From NCBI GenBank assembly GCA_002347985.1, contig DDYM01000072.1, positions 3,175 to 16,728 on the forward strand: 13,554 nt of DNA, read 5' to 3'. The stretch comes from Bacteroidetes bacterium UBA2234 (lineage in GTDB: Bacteria; Bacteroidota; Bacteroidia; NS11-12g; UBA955). Shown here piece after piece: positions 6,922-13,554 of the stretch. Under the pieces are notes generated by a model, which made no database searches, was not told where the DNA came from, and saw nothing but the letters and a program-made list of their open reading frames with translations. A program made the translations under genes and the position numbers. Within the stretch, counting starts at the first letter, position 1. Each line of letters opens with the position of its first letter.

Positions 6922-8427
6922 TCAATCGTTCAGTTTAATCCCAAGGGGTTTAAGCACCTTTTTTACCATACTGTGCACGTCTTCGCTCAAACGGAAATAG
7001 AGAATAACGAGTAACGCACCTCCTACCAGTATGACTGACTTGAGAATAGAGGTTGTCAGGAGAGAATCGCTGCTTCCTTGCCAAAAATAGTTTACGGCAA
7101 ACACCGCAGAAAAAAGCAAAATACTGTACACCACATCCAATGTTATTGGCTGCATGCGATACACCAGCCAAATCAGCAACGCCATCACGATTCCACTTGC
7201 TAACCAAACACACCCCGTAGCAATCGCCGCGCCCTCAATTCCCATGATTGGAATCAGCCATTGATTCATCAAAACACCCACTACAATGGAGCAAAAATTC
7301 AGGATTAACGAGAGATAATATCGTTTTGAAAAAATCAGCATCGCCGCAGAATTGCCTTGCAGCAAAACGCACAATTTCCCTACTCCCAAGTAAAATACCG
7401 CCCACTTCCCTGCCACATACAAATGACCGTTTGGCATCCAATGAAACAGTAAATCTATATTCACCCAGACCAATAGCAAGGCCAAGGCGCCAAGTATAAA
7501 TTGGTTCAGACTTGTCTTCTGATATAATCTTTCAATTTCAGCCTGATCACCATTGTGAATGGCTTCGGACAATTTGGGATTGGCGATTTGCAGAATACTT
7601 CGGGTTGGAATCTCAATGAGCACTGCGATATTCACAGCAATCGCGTAAATACCCGTTTGGGCACTTCCCTTCATCGAACTTACCATCAGGAAGTCCATTC
7701 GCTGCAAAACCAGCATCGCTACATATGTCAAAAACAAGTACCCAGTGTAACGATAAAATTCGGGCTTTAGACCTTCTTGAGAATTCACAAATGCCATATC
7801 TGGCTTAAATGAAATCTTGGTATTTCTCACCACAAACCAAAGATTTAACACCATTACAACTGCATAAACAGCGGCGATGCTGTGCATGGTTTGACCAAAA
7901 TCTACCTTACCGATGTAATACAACCAACCCAACAGGCCTAGAAGTACACGAACCACATTCTCCCTCAAAAAGGATGAAAACACAATCTTGCCCAATGAGG
8001 CTGAGAAAATCTCGAAAACGGTATTGAAAACAAAGAAAAAAACGAAAGGAATCAACCAATGATAGTAAGGAAGGAAATCGCTGGAATTCTTACCCAAATA
8101 CGCTACAACCCAAGATTGACCGGTAAGCAAAAGCACGGCAACGAATAGGAACCCTACTGTAGGAATAAGCAGCAGCCAAAAACCAACACCCTTGTGACCG
8201 TTTTCATCTTTAAAACGAGGAAAAAACTTCCAAATCGAGTAGCCAGTGCCCAATTGCGCCACACCAGCCAACAGTGCACCCATCTCGATAAAAAGTCTGA
8301 AAACCCCATTTTCACTCGTGGTAAAAACCAATGGAAACAGGTAGAATGTCGTGAATAAACCAACCAAACTTCCACTATAATTAACAATGGAAGCCCAAAA
8401 GCTATTTTTGGCAATAATACCGGACAT
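6922..8427 (-). CDS. Wzx-type polysaccharide flippase (MOP superfamily)
   Basis: The 501-residue protein is almost wholly membrane segments (roughly 12-14 helices). It begins MSGIIAKNSFWASIVNYSG, the typical opening of Bacteroidota polysaccharide flippases, and ends in a basic tail (KKVLKPLGIK). Family members turn lipid-linked oligosaccharides from the cytoplasmic to the periplasmic leaflet. A longer frame starts at GTG 8469, but a TACCTTTG promoter box lies 5 nt before ATG 8427, so the shorter start is favoured. The gene converges on the nonulosonate operon with only 12 nt between stop codons and no visible terminator, so read-through antisense RNA is likely. Its location suggests it exports the glycan that carries the nonulosonic acid, but the substrate is an inference. 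Confidence 0.85.
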   Translation of the reverse strand: MSGIIAKNSFWASIVNYSGSLVGLFTTFYLFPLVFTTSENGVFRLFIEMGALLAGVAQLGTGYSIWKFFPRFKDENGHKGVGFWLLLIPTVGFLFVAVLLLTGQSWVVAYLGKNSSDFLPYYHWLIPFVFFFVFNTVFEIFSASLGKIVFSSFLRENVVRVLLGLLGWLYYIGKVDFGQTMHSIAAVYAVVMVLNLWFVVRNTKISFKPDMAFVNSQEGLKPEFYRYTGYLFLTYVAMLVLQRMDFLMVSSMKGSAQTGIYAIAVNIAVLIEIPTRSILQIANPKLSEAIHNGDQAEIERLYQKTSLNQFILGALALLLVWVNIDLLFHWMPNGHLYVAGKWAVFYLGVGKLCVLLQGNSAAMLIFSKRYYLSLILNFCSIVVGVLMNQWLIPIMGIEGAAIATGCVWLASGIVMALLIWLVYRMQPITLDVVYSILLFSAVFAVNYFWQGSSDSLLTTSILKSVILVGGALLVILYFRLSEDVHSMVKKVLKPLGIKLND

Positions 8428-8432
8428 CAGTG

Positions 8433-8440
8433 CAAAGGTA
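8433..8440 (-). promoter_or_regulatory. Bacteroidota -7 promoter element for the flippase
   Basis: The minus strand reads TACCTTTG, an exact TAnnTTTG match, 5 nt before ATG 8427. It argues against the GTG start at 8469, which would lie upstream of the promoter. No -33 TTG stands at normal spacing. Confidence 0.5.
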
Positions 8441-8490
8441 ATACACGCGTCAGTTGTTTGCGTTTTCACAAAAATGCAGACCTCAAAAAG

Positions 8491-8521
8491 TTGTTATTGT
8501 GTGCAAAAAGGTGTTAATTCG
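8491..8521 (+). promoter_or_regulatory. Possible promoter of the Omp28-like lipoprotein gene
   Basis: TTG at 8491-8493 is followed after 20 nt by TAATTCGC, a partial match to TAnnTTTG. This would start transcription near 8526 and leave an A-rich leader of about 26 nt before ATG 8552, a style common for well-translated Bacteroidota genes. The -7 match is poor, so this is tentative. Confidence 0.3.
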
Positions 8522-8551
8522 CTTTCCTAACAAAAATTCAAATAAAATAAT

Positions 8552-9490
8552 ATGAAAAAATTACTCCTTTTAGCTGTTGTTGCTGCCAGTTTGGCTGGAA
8601 TGATGCAGAGCTGTAAGCCAGACAGCCCAGACGGTGGTTCTACTGCCTCTTTAACCGTTGCTAAAAAACAACGTTCGTTGGTCGTTTACCACACTGCTAC
8701 ATGGTGCGGTCCTTGCGGTCTTTACGCAATGCCTGAATTCAAGAAATTGGTTGCTGCAAACGATATCGACAATATCGTTCCTGTAGACTACCATTCTTCT
8801 TCTTCTTCTCGTTTGGTTCCATTGTGGACAAAAGCAGGAAATGACACTTTGTTCATCGCTCCTTTTGCTGCGCAATTGTTGACTACTGTATCTAACATCG
8901 ACGTTACTACTGGTCAGTATTCAATCCCTACTTTCTGGTTGAACAACTCATTGATTGGTAGCAGCAACATCAAAGTTGGTGATATCCAAAACAACGCTGT
9001 AACTGCAAACTCTAACCCAGTTGAAATCGGTGTAGCGGCTAGTGCATCTGCAAGCGGTCAAACTTTGAACATCAAATACAAATTGAAAGCTTTTGCTCCT
9101 GAGGCTGGAAGCGATTACTATGTATCTGCATTTATCGTTGAAAAGACTGTAAACACTTTGCAAACTGTTTCTGGTTCTGGTGACGTTGCTACAGACCATG
9201 AGCGTGTAATTCGCGCTTCTGCTTTGACTAACGCTGCTGGTGCTCCAACTGCTTTCTCAACTGCTGCTATTATGACTAGCCCAGCTGCAAACGCTGAAGT
9301 TGAAAAAACCATCTCTTGGACTTACACTGCAATTCCACAAGCGGTTAAAGACAAGTATGCTACCTTCGGTTTGCCATGGTGGAGCTGGAACCCAGCAAAC
9401 ACTGGTGTAGTTATCGCTGTTTGGAGAAAAGTTACTGATCCAGTTAAGCCTTTCTACTTGGTTAACACAGTTTACGCTGACGTAAAATAA
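8552..9490 (+). CDS. Omp28-family thioredoxin-fold lipoprotein
   Basis: This 312-residue protein begins with a lipoprotein signal ending MQSC (acylated Cys21), so it is anchored in the cell envelope. The thioredoxin-like part starts at about 40 and has TATWCGPCG with the redox pair Cys52 and Cys55. YSIPTFWLNN near 130 supplies the cis-Pro-type loop. The second half is a beta-rich domain of about 170 residues, as in Omp28-related outer-membrane proteins such as that of Porphyromonas. The redox partner and real function are unknown. Codon use differs from its neighbours: in 9182-9301, 11 of 12 alanine codons are GCT, suggesting high expression. It stands alone with a strong terminator behind it. 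SSSSS at 80-84 comes from a TTC-type triplet run, which cannot shift the frame. Confidence 0.85.
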   Translation: MKKLLLLAVVAASLAGMMQSCKPDSPDGGSTASLTVAKKQRSLVVYHTATWCGPCGLYAMPEFKKLVAANDIDNIVPVDYHSSSSSRLVPLWTKAGNDTLFIAPFAAQLLTTVSNIDVTTGQYSIPTFWLNNSLIGSSNIKVGDIQNNAVTANSNPVEIGVAASASASGQTLNIKYKLKAFAPEAGSDYYVSAFIVEKTVNTLQTVSGSGDVATDHERVIRASALTNAAGAPTAFSTAAIMTSPAANAEVEKTISWTYTAIPQAVKDKYATFGLPWWSWNPANTGVVIAVWRKVTDPVKPFYLVNTVYADVK

Positions 9491-9519
9491 TTTACATTTC
9501 CCCTTAGGGAGAATTTAAT

Positions 9520-9560
9520 AAAAAGAGAGGGCCTCGTCTGTGACGAGGCCCTCTCTTTTT
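9520..9560. terminator. Strong bidirectional rho-independent terminator
   Basis: A perfect 19-bp stem (9520-9538 pairing with 9542-9560) closes a 3-nt loop TGT. The stem carries a GC core (GAGAGGGCCTCGTC) flanked by A-run and T-run, so it works on either strand. It sits 29 nt after the lipoprotein stop and 75 nt after the end of the converging enoyl-CoA hydratase gene, and would end both transcripts. Confidence 0.95.
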
Positions 9561-9635
9561 GTATCTAGCCATTCCAAAAAACTGGATGCAAGTAATCTAT
9601 CCTGCGACCAAAAATTTCCCGGTAAAAACCTACTC

Positions 9636-10415
9636 TTATTTCCCCTTAAAATCTGGCTTGCGCTTTTCAACAAAGGCCGCCATCCCTTCTTTCTGATCTT
9701 CCGTAGCAAACAACATATAGAAGTTTTTGCGCTCAAAATACAAACCCTCTTGCAAATGCGAATCAAACGCTTTCAACACGCTCTCTTTGGCCAATTGCAC
9801 CGCAATGGGTGATTTCGTCGCTATCTCCGATGCAAGCTTAATTGCCTCGTCCAAAAACAATTCAACCGGAACAATTTTATTTACCAATCCGGCCGCCTTC
9901 GCTTCCTCCGCCGAGATAAATTTCCCTGTCAACACCATCTCCATCGCTCTTACTTTGCCCACCGCACGGGTCAATCGCTGTGTGCCACCGGCTCCTGGCA
10001 TCACTCCAATGTTGATTTCGGGCTGACCAAACTGTGCTGTTTCACTGGCCACAATCATGTCGCACAGCATACACAACTCACATCCTCCACCCAAAGCGAA
10101 ACCTGATACCGCAGCAATGATAGGTTTTTTGGTCTTTCTAATGCTATCCCAGGTAGAAAACTGATCTATTTTCAACATATCAACCGCTGTTCTGCCCGCC
10201 ATCTGCTTGATATCAGCGCCCGCTGCAAATGCCCTTTCATTCCCTGTGATCACAATCGCGCGAACGGAATCATCCGCATCCAACATCAACAAGGCATCCC
10301 GAATCTCACCCATCAATTGCAAGTTCAATGCATTCAATTCCTTGGGACGGTTCAACTGAATCTTAGCTACAAAAGGGGCCACTTGGGCATCCACCAAAAT
10401 AAATTCATACGACAT
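9636..10415 (-). CDS. Enoyl-CoA hydratase/isomerase (crotonase family)
   Basis: Crotonase-family hydratases add water to trans-2-enoyl-CoA in fatty acid or amino acid degradation, in the cytosol. The 259 residues show LNRPKELNALN (21-31), the oxyanion-hole region AFAAGADIKQM (62-72), GGGCELCMLCD (109-119) with catalytic Glu113, and GQPEINIGVMPGAGGTQR (130-147) with catalytic Glu133. Both glutamates needed for hydratase activity are present, and the length is typical of short-chain enoyl-CoA hydratase (about 258). The chain length preferred, and whether it belongs to beta-oxidation or valine/lysine breakdown, cannot be told. No other beta-oxidation gene is adjacent. A TAACTTCG box 4 nt before the ATG suggests its own promoter, separate from the PAP2 gene 44 nt upstream. 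Confidence 0.92.
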   Translation of the reverse strand: MSYEFILVDAQVAPFVAKIQLNRPKELNALNLQLMGEIRDALLMLDADDSVRAIVITGNERAFAAGADIKQMAGRTAVDMLKIDQFSTWDSIRKTKKPIIAAVSGFALGGGCELCMLCDMIVASETAQFGQPEINIGVMPGAGGTQRLTRAVGKVRAMEMVLTGKFISAEEAKAAGLVNKIVPVELFLDEAIKLASEIATKSPIAVQLAKESVLKAFDSHLQEGLYFERKNFYMLFATEDQKEGMAAFVEKRKPDFKGK

Positions 10416-10419
10416 ACTG

Positions 10420-10427
10420 CGAAGTTA
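10420..10427 (-). promoter_or_regulatory. Possible -7 promoter element for enoyl-CoA hydratase
   Basis: The minus strand reads TAACTTCG, one mismatch from TAnnTTTG, ending 4 nt before ATG 10415. With the box centred at -7, transcription would begin at or next to the A of the ATG, giving a leaderless message. No -33 TTG is visible. Confidence 0.4.
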
Positions 10428-10459
10428 ATATTTTCTCTTCGATCAGCGCCTTCAGAAAA

Positions 10460-11032
10460 CTAAGCCGTCATCCAACCCTTGGTCAGAACCCAATTCCGAT
10501 AAATCCTAAGCATAAGATAGGCAACTCCCAATCCCAGCAATGCGCCAAAAAACACATCACCAAAATAATGAACGCCCAAATACACGCGGGAATACGCAAT
10601 ACTGCAAGCCAAATACATCAAAGCCAAGCGGGCACGTCTACCTAGGCCCAGCAACAGCATCGCAGTGGTAAAAACAGCAAACGCATTGGCGGAATGGCTA
10701 CTTACAAATCCATATTTACTTCCCGGCAATCCATTGGGCAATCTTGGATTCAAAGAGGTTTCCCAAGCCGGCCTAACCCGAGCAAAAAGGGGCTTACAAA
10801 TCCTAGAGCTGATGCTATCGGCCAACCCAAAGGATGCAATGGTTAGCAACATTGGAATCCAGAATTTCTTACCAAATTGTTTGATAAACAACCCAAGAAA
10901 CAAAATATACAATGGTACAAATGCCCATTTGCTGCTTAAAAAGATCATCATGGGATCCAACGAAGTGGAAGCCCATTTCTGATTGATCAGAATGAATAAA
11001 TCGCGATCAAAAAAATCTAACACAAACAACAT
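10460..11032 (-). CDS. PAP2-family membrane lipid phosphatase
   Basis: This 190-residue integral membrane protein has about five or six hydrophobic segments and the three PAP2 phosphatase motifs: K80-x6-R87-P88 (KPLFARVRP), SSHSAN (111-116, with His113) and SRVYLGVHYFGD (148-159, with Arg149, His155 and Asp159). Motif 2 reads SSHS where the usual form is PSGH. Family members dephosphorylate undecaprenyl pyrophosphate, phosphatidic acid or lipid A in the membrane; which applies here is open. Undecaprenyl-PP recycling would fit the glycan export genes in the window but is only an inference. It starts 12 nt after the methyltransferase stop on the same strand and is presumably co-transcribed with it. 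Confidence 0.87.
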   Translation of the reverse strand: MLFVLDFFDRDLFILINQKWASTSLDPMMIFLSSKWAFVPLYILFLGLFIKQFGKKFWIPMLLTIASFGLADSISSRICKPLFARVRPAWETSLNPRLPNGLPGSKYGFVSSHSANAFAVFTTAMLLLGLGRRARLALMYLACSIAYSRVYLGVHYFGDVFFGALLGLGVAYLMLRIYRNWVLTKGWMTA

Positions 11033-11044
11033 CGTTGGCGAAGA

Positions 11045-11770
11045 TCAACTTTTCTTAGAAATCAACACAATCCTCGGGGAAGAATTATCATCAAACGCCC
11101 CCAAACTGTAGTCGCCAAACACTTCCAACACATCCAAACCCGCCTGTTGATGTAACCCAAGCAATTCGTCTTTGGTAAAAATCCTCACCTTTTCTTGAAA
11201 CATAAGCACCTCTCCTGAATCTTCCACTGTGATATCCTTTACAATATGTTTATCTGTGCGATACTTTCGGGTCTGAAACTTATAGCCTCCCCGCTCCAAG
11301 GTATCCTCCATGGGCAAATCATCGATGACAGAATTTGCATTCAAATAATCTTGAACTACATATCCTCCCAAAGTACATGCGTTGTACATATTTTGGAGTA
11401 CCCGCTGGTCTTCTTGTCCACTTTCGAAGTATCCAAAGCTGGTAAACAAATTAAAGACAGCATCAAATCCATTTTGCGGAAAATCCTCCCTCATGTCGTG
11501 ACAGAGAAACCTGGCCCCATCCTTATCCAAACGTTTTGCTTGTTCGATGCTATTCTCGCTCAAATCCAACCCGAGAACTTGCATTCCCATTTCTGCCAAG
11601 TGCGCAGCATGTCGGCCCTTCCCACAAGCAACATCCACTACCTTTGAACCCTGGTCCAACTGCAAGTGATTTACCAAAGCATCCATAAAGGCCATTGCCT
11701 CCGCATCATTTCGATGGGCATACAAGGCATGGTAATATGCCGTATCAAACCAAGATTCAAACCATTTCAT
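11045..11770 (-). CDS. Class I SAM-dependent methyltransferase
   Basis: The 241-residue cytosolic protein opens MKWFESWFDTAYYHALYAHR, which I recall as a common opening of a widespread Bacteroidota methyltransferase family. Motif I is VVDVACGKGRH (44-54), motif II is GLDLS (67-71), then CHDMREDFP and FDAVFNLFTSFGYF for the post-motif strands. The substrate is unknown. An open frame extends upstream to 11935, but this would overlap the sigma-factor gene and the promoter palindrome, and the family N-terminus starts at Met 11770. It is first of a two-gene unit with the PAP2 phosphatase and diverges from the ECF sigma gene, 71 nt away. Whether the methyltransferase has a tie to the sigma regulon is not visible. 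Confidence 0.85.
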   Translation of the reverse strand: MKWFESWFDTAYYHALYAHRNDAEAMAFMDALVNHLQLDQGSKVVDVACGKGRHAAHLAEMGMQVLGLDLSENSIEQAKRLDKDGARFLCHDMREDFPQNGFDAVFNLFTSFGYFESGQEDQRVLQNMYNACTLGGYVVQDYLNANSVIDDLPMEDTLERGGYKFQTRKYRTDKHIVKDITVEDSGEVLMFQEKVRIFTKDELLGLHQQAGLDVLEVFGDYSLGAFDDNSSPRIVLISKKS

Positions 11771-11790
11771 CCAAAAAAGTAAATAATTTT

Positions 11791-11810
11791 CAAAGTTAGT
11801 GTAACTTTTG
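11791..11810. promoter_or_regulatory. Back-to-back promoter palindrome between the methyltransferase and ECF sigma genes
   Basis: CAAAGTTA (11791-11798), spacer GTG, then TAACTTTTG (11802-11810) forms an imperfect inverted repeat. Read on the minus strand, the left arm is TAACTTTG, a perfect -7 box 20 nt before the methyltransferase ATG. Read on the plus strand, the right arm is TAACTTTT, a near match 32 nt before the sigma ATG. The boxes are only 3 nt apart, so two polymerases could not bind together. A dimeric regulator site is an alternative reading. Confidence 0.45.
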
Positions 11811-11841
11811 CCTTCCCTATCGCGTAATAACCCACAACTGC

Positions 11842-12330
11842 ATGACGGCATCGGAATATAACAAGTGCGTGGATCTCCACAGCCATGCGATTTTCCGATT
11901 CGCAATGAAGAAAATGCGCAATGTAGACGATGCAAAGGAAATTGTACAAATGAGCTTTGAGAAACTCTGGATGAAACACCAAACAGTTGCCTTCGAAACG
12001 GCCAAGAGCTACCTATTCACAACCGCCTACAACACTATGATAGACGGATGGCGGAGTCAGAAAACCACCACAGGATTGGAGTTTGCGGAAAACAGCGTTG
12101 AAGCAGAAGGGACAATTGAATATACTGGAACTATGGAAATCATTGAAAAAGCCCTACAACGCATCAGCGAAATTCAAAAAACCGTAATCCTACTCCGCGA
12201 CTATGAAGGCTACAGCTATGATGAAATTGGTGAAATCACCGGCCTCAATGCAGCCCAGGTAAAAATCAACATCTTTCGAGGCCGCCAAGCCCTGAAAGAA
12301 ATCATTGGCAACCCCAACAACCTCATTTAA
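11842..12330 (+). CDS. ECF RNA polymerase sigma factor
   Basis: This 162-residue sigma-70 family protein has only sigma2 and sigma4. Sigma2 (about 10-75) includes AIFRFAMKKMRNVDDAKEIV, the SFEKLW stretch and the YLFTTAYNTMIDGWR helix that melts and reads the -10 region. Sigma4 (about 108-158) ends with the helix-turn-helix SYDEIGEITGLNAAQVKINI and FRGRQALKE. No extension is present. The stop lies 3 nt before the next gene, a membrane protein with anti-sigma character, the usual arrangement for stress- or envelope-responsive ECF systems. No FecR domain follows, so it is not a FecI iron system. The upstream box suggests possible autoregulation, but no direct ECF-type promoter was recognised. 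Confidence 0.93.
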   Translation: MTASEYNKCVDLHSHAIFRFAMKKMRNVDDAKEIVQMSFEKLWMKHQTVAFETAKSYLFTTAYNTMIDGWRSQKTTTGLEFAENSVEAEGTIEYTGTMEIIEKALQRISEIQKTVILLRDYEGYSYDEIGEITGLNAAQVKINIFRGRQALKEIIGNPNNLI

Positions 12331-12333
12331 ATC

Positions 12334-13260
12334 ATGAAACAATTCGAAATCACAGAAGAACAAGAATGGCAATTGTTTGAATTGTTGGAAGGGAATCTTT
12401 CCACCGAGGAAGCCACAACCTTACACAAGGTGATCGCAACAGACCCTGCTTTGGCATACCATTACAATCTGCTAAAACAAACCTATTCATCAGCCCCAGA
12501 ACTCTTATTTCCCAATACCAACTCACTCAAAAAACAAGCAAAAAACAAACACTTAACCCTATGGTTATTTTCTGCGGCCGCCGCCGCCATCGCTCTGTTT
12601 TTGATTTATCAACCGATCCAAAACCTCAACCCCATTCCAAAAAAATCACCGGTGTTGGCGGATGGGATTGAAAAAACAAAGACAACCGAGCAAACCACTG
12701 TTGACCATAATTCCATTAACAACCAAGCAACAGGAGTAAAAATTAGCCCATCGAATCAAAATCACACCGTCCGTTTGAACCCGCGCAGAACATCGAAAAA
12801 ACAAACGACGGGATTCACCCACCCATTGATCATTGCAACCAATGATTTTCATAGCAAAACTGAGAACCCCGACCAAAACAAAGTTCTCACAAATAGCAAA
12901 TTGGGGAACAATTCCAGCAACAACACTTCCAATTTGATTGCTCAGCAGGGAGCCCTTGAACCCACAAAAAATGGAAATGAAACAACTCAAACCAATGCTT
13001 CAAACAACAACAATATGAATGGCAACGAAACACCCATTCGTCCTTCGTTGAAGCAAAAAAATCCAATCAATGCAGCAACCCGAAAAACTGGATTTGCATT
13101 GGCTAAGTCCTTTTATAATGATGGAAAAACGATGATCCAGAAAGGCCATTTACCTCATGTAAATATCAAAGCACGCGACAAATCAAACTCCCTACTTCCA
13201 ACCATTGAAATGGGACTTCGACTGGAGAACAATGTGATCATGGCCTCCTTTAACCACTAA
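12334..13260 (+). CDS. Probable single-pass membrane anti-sigma factor
   Basis: The 308-residue protein has a cytoplasmic N-terminus of about 73 residues with the WQLFELLEGNLSTEEATTL and TDPALAYHYNLLK pattern seen in Bacteroidota anti-sigma factors. One membrane helix (about 74-92, WLFSAAAAAIALFLIY) follows, then a long periplasmic segment rich in Asn, Thr, Lys and Gln (about 95-250) and a short conserved-looking end (PTIEMGLRLENNVIMASF). No zinc-type HxxxCxxC motif is seen, so it would be a zinc-free anti-sigma factor. The Asn/Thr-rich part looks disordered and may be a sensor tether. It begins 3 nt after the sigma gene stop, which is the main reason for the call. Family-level identity is inferred, not recognised by strong motif. 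Confidence 0.7.
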   Translation: MKQFEITEEQEWQLFELLEGNLSTEEATTLHKVIATDPALAYHYNLLKQTYSSAPELLFPNTNSLKKQAKNKHLTLWLFSAAAAAIALFLIYQPIQNLNPIPKKSPVLADGIEKTKTTEQTTVDHNSINNQATGVKISPSNQNHTVRLNPRRTSKKQTTGFTHPLIIATNDFHSKTENPDQNKVLTNSKLGNNSSNNTSNLIAQQGALEPTKNGNETTQTNASNNNNMNGNETPIRPSLKQKNPINAATRKTGFALAKSFYNDGKTMIQKGHLPHVNIKARDKSNSLLPTIEMGLRLENNVIMASFNH

Positions 13261-13337
13261 ATTTTTTAAAATCAAATATCAATCCGGATACAATTTTAAT
13301 CATATCAATAAGTTAAACCCAGAAATACGTTAGAAAA

Positions 13338-13554
13338 ATGAATGCCACGAACATCCTTCTAAAAACCCTGATTGCTGTCCTGCTCGCTGCGCTCGCAGGC
13401 CACCCCATCGCAAATGCCCAAACCAAAAAAATCATTATTCGCATCGAATCAGACTCCGCAAAACGCGATAGCATTGCCCTGGATTCGATTTTCTTGAGCG
13501 ATGTTTCCATCTGTTTCACGAGGGAATCCAGGGCAATGCTATCGCGTTTTGCGG
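13338..13554 (+). CDS. Small exported protein, N-terminal fragment
   Basis: A frame from ATG 13338 runs 72 codons off the right edge. It starts with a Sec signal (MNATNILLKTLIAVLLAALA, cleavage near NAQ at 26-28), then a short charged region (KKIIIRIESDSAKRDSIALDS). It lies 77 nt after the anti-sigma gene on the same strand, so it could be the third gene of the sigma operon, perhaps an envelope target or co-regulator. I do not recognise a family. Residues from about 63 onward come from a perfect reversed copy of codons 41-50, so the last part may be an artefact. Confidence 0.5.
   Translation, partial: MNATNILLKTLIAVLLAALAGHPIANAQTKKIIIRIESDSAKRDSIALDSIFLSDVSICFTRESRAMLSRFA
13456..13554. repeat. 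Perfect 31-bp inverted repeat running to the window edge
   Basis: Bases 13456-13486 (starting CCGCAAAACGCGATAGC) are the exact reverse complement of 13524-13554, with a 37-nt spacer between them. The right arm stops only because the window stops, so the true match may be longer. It lies inside a reading frame, where a perfect 31-bp inversion is hard to explain biologically. Confidence 0.9.

Noticed and set aside
8428..8469. GTG start for the flippase at 8469
   Set aside because: It lies upstream of the TACCTTTG box, and the MSG start at 8427 matches the usual opening of the family.
8794..8812. TTC triplet run as a phase-variation tract
   Set aside because: Repeat units are three bases, so slippage changes the number of serines but not the frame.
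11771..11935. N-terminal extension of the MKWF methyltransferase
   Set aside because: It would run through the divergent promoter palindrome into the ECF sigma coding sequence; the family starts at Met 11770.
11842..13260. FecI/FecR iron-signalling pair
   Set aside because: The second protein lacks a FecR domain, and no TonB-dependent receptor is visible before the window ends.
13380..13398. GC-rich near-palindrome in the last gene, similar in feel to the adk hairpin
   Set aside because: The arms do not pair cleanly and it encodes an ordinary Leu/Ala signal-peptide core, so composition explains it.

Overview
The window looks like a chromosomal segment of an environmental member of the Bacteroidota. 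The evidence is a type IX secretion C-terminal sorting domain, MKK-type lipoprotein and exported-protein signals, short-type adenylate kinase, and repeated TAnnTTTG promoter elements, which are typical of that phylum. Gene density is high: no gene-free stretch reaches 150 bases. No rRNA, tRNA, CRISPR array, insertion sequence or phage gene was seen. Both ends cut genes, and the right end runs into a perfect 31-bp inverted repeat that may be an assembly or amplification artefact.

Left block (1-2728, all minus strand): adenylate kinase overlaps a YjjG-type HAD nucleotidase. A small T9SS-secreted protein follows, then the N-terminal part of a membrane-anchored von Willebrand A protein that leaves the window.

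Central surface-sugar block (2786-8427): a zinc-ribbon SAM methyltransferase is transcribed leftward, away from a tight rightward operon of four genes. These are a nonulosonate-9-phosphate synthase without the usual C-terminal SAF/antifreeze domain, a CMP-nonulosonate cytidylyltransferase, a HAD phosphatase very close to what I recall of the Bacteroides thetaiotaomicron KDN-9-phosphate phosphatase, and a protein with GT42/DUF115-like motifs that I propose is the transferase. A Wzx-type flippase on the opposite strand converges on this operon. Together they give a credible path from mannose-6-P and PEP to KDN-9-P, KDN, CMP-KDN, transfer to a glycan or lipid-linked carrier, and export. KDN rather than Neu5Ac is an inference, and the acceptor is unknown.

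Right block (8552-13554): a codon-biased, probably highly expressed Omp28/thioredoxin-like lipoprotein ends at a strong bidirectional terminator. Facing it are enoyl-CoA hydratase and a two-gene methyltransferase/PAP2 phosphatase unit. A back-to-back, palindromic promoter region separates that unit from an ECF sigma factor, its probable membrane anti-sigma factor and the start of a small exported protein.

A theme across the window is that several -7 boxes sit only 4-6 nt before the chosen ATG, which predicts leaderless or nearly leaderless mRNAs. I used this to pick start codons for the T9SS protein, the methyltransferase, the flippase and the hydratase.
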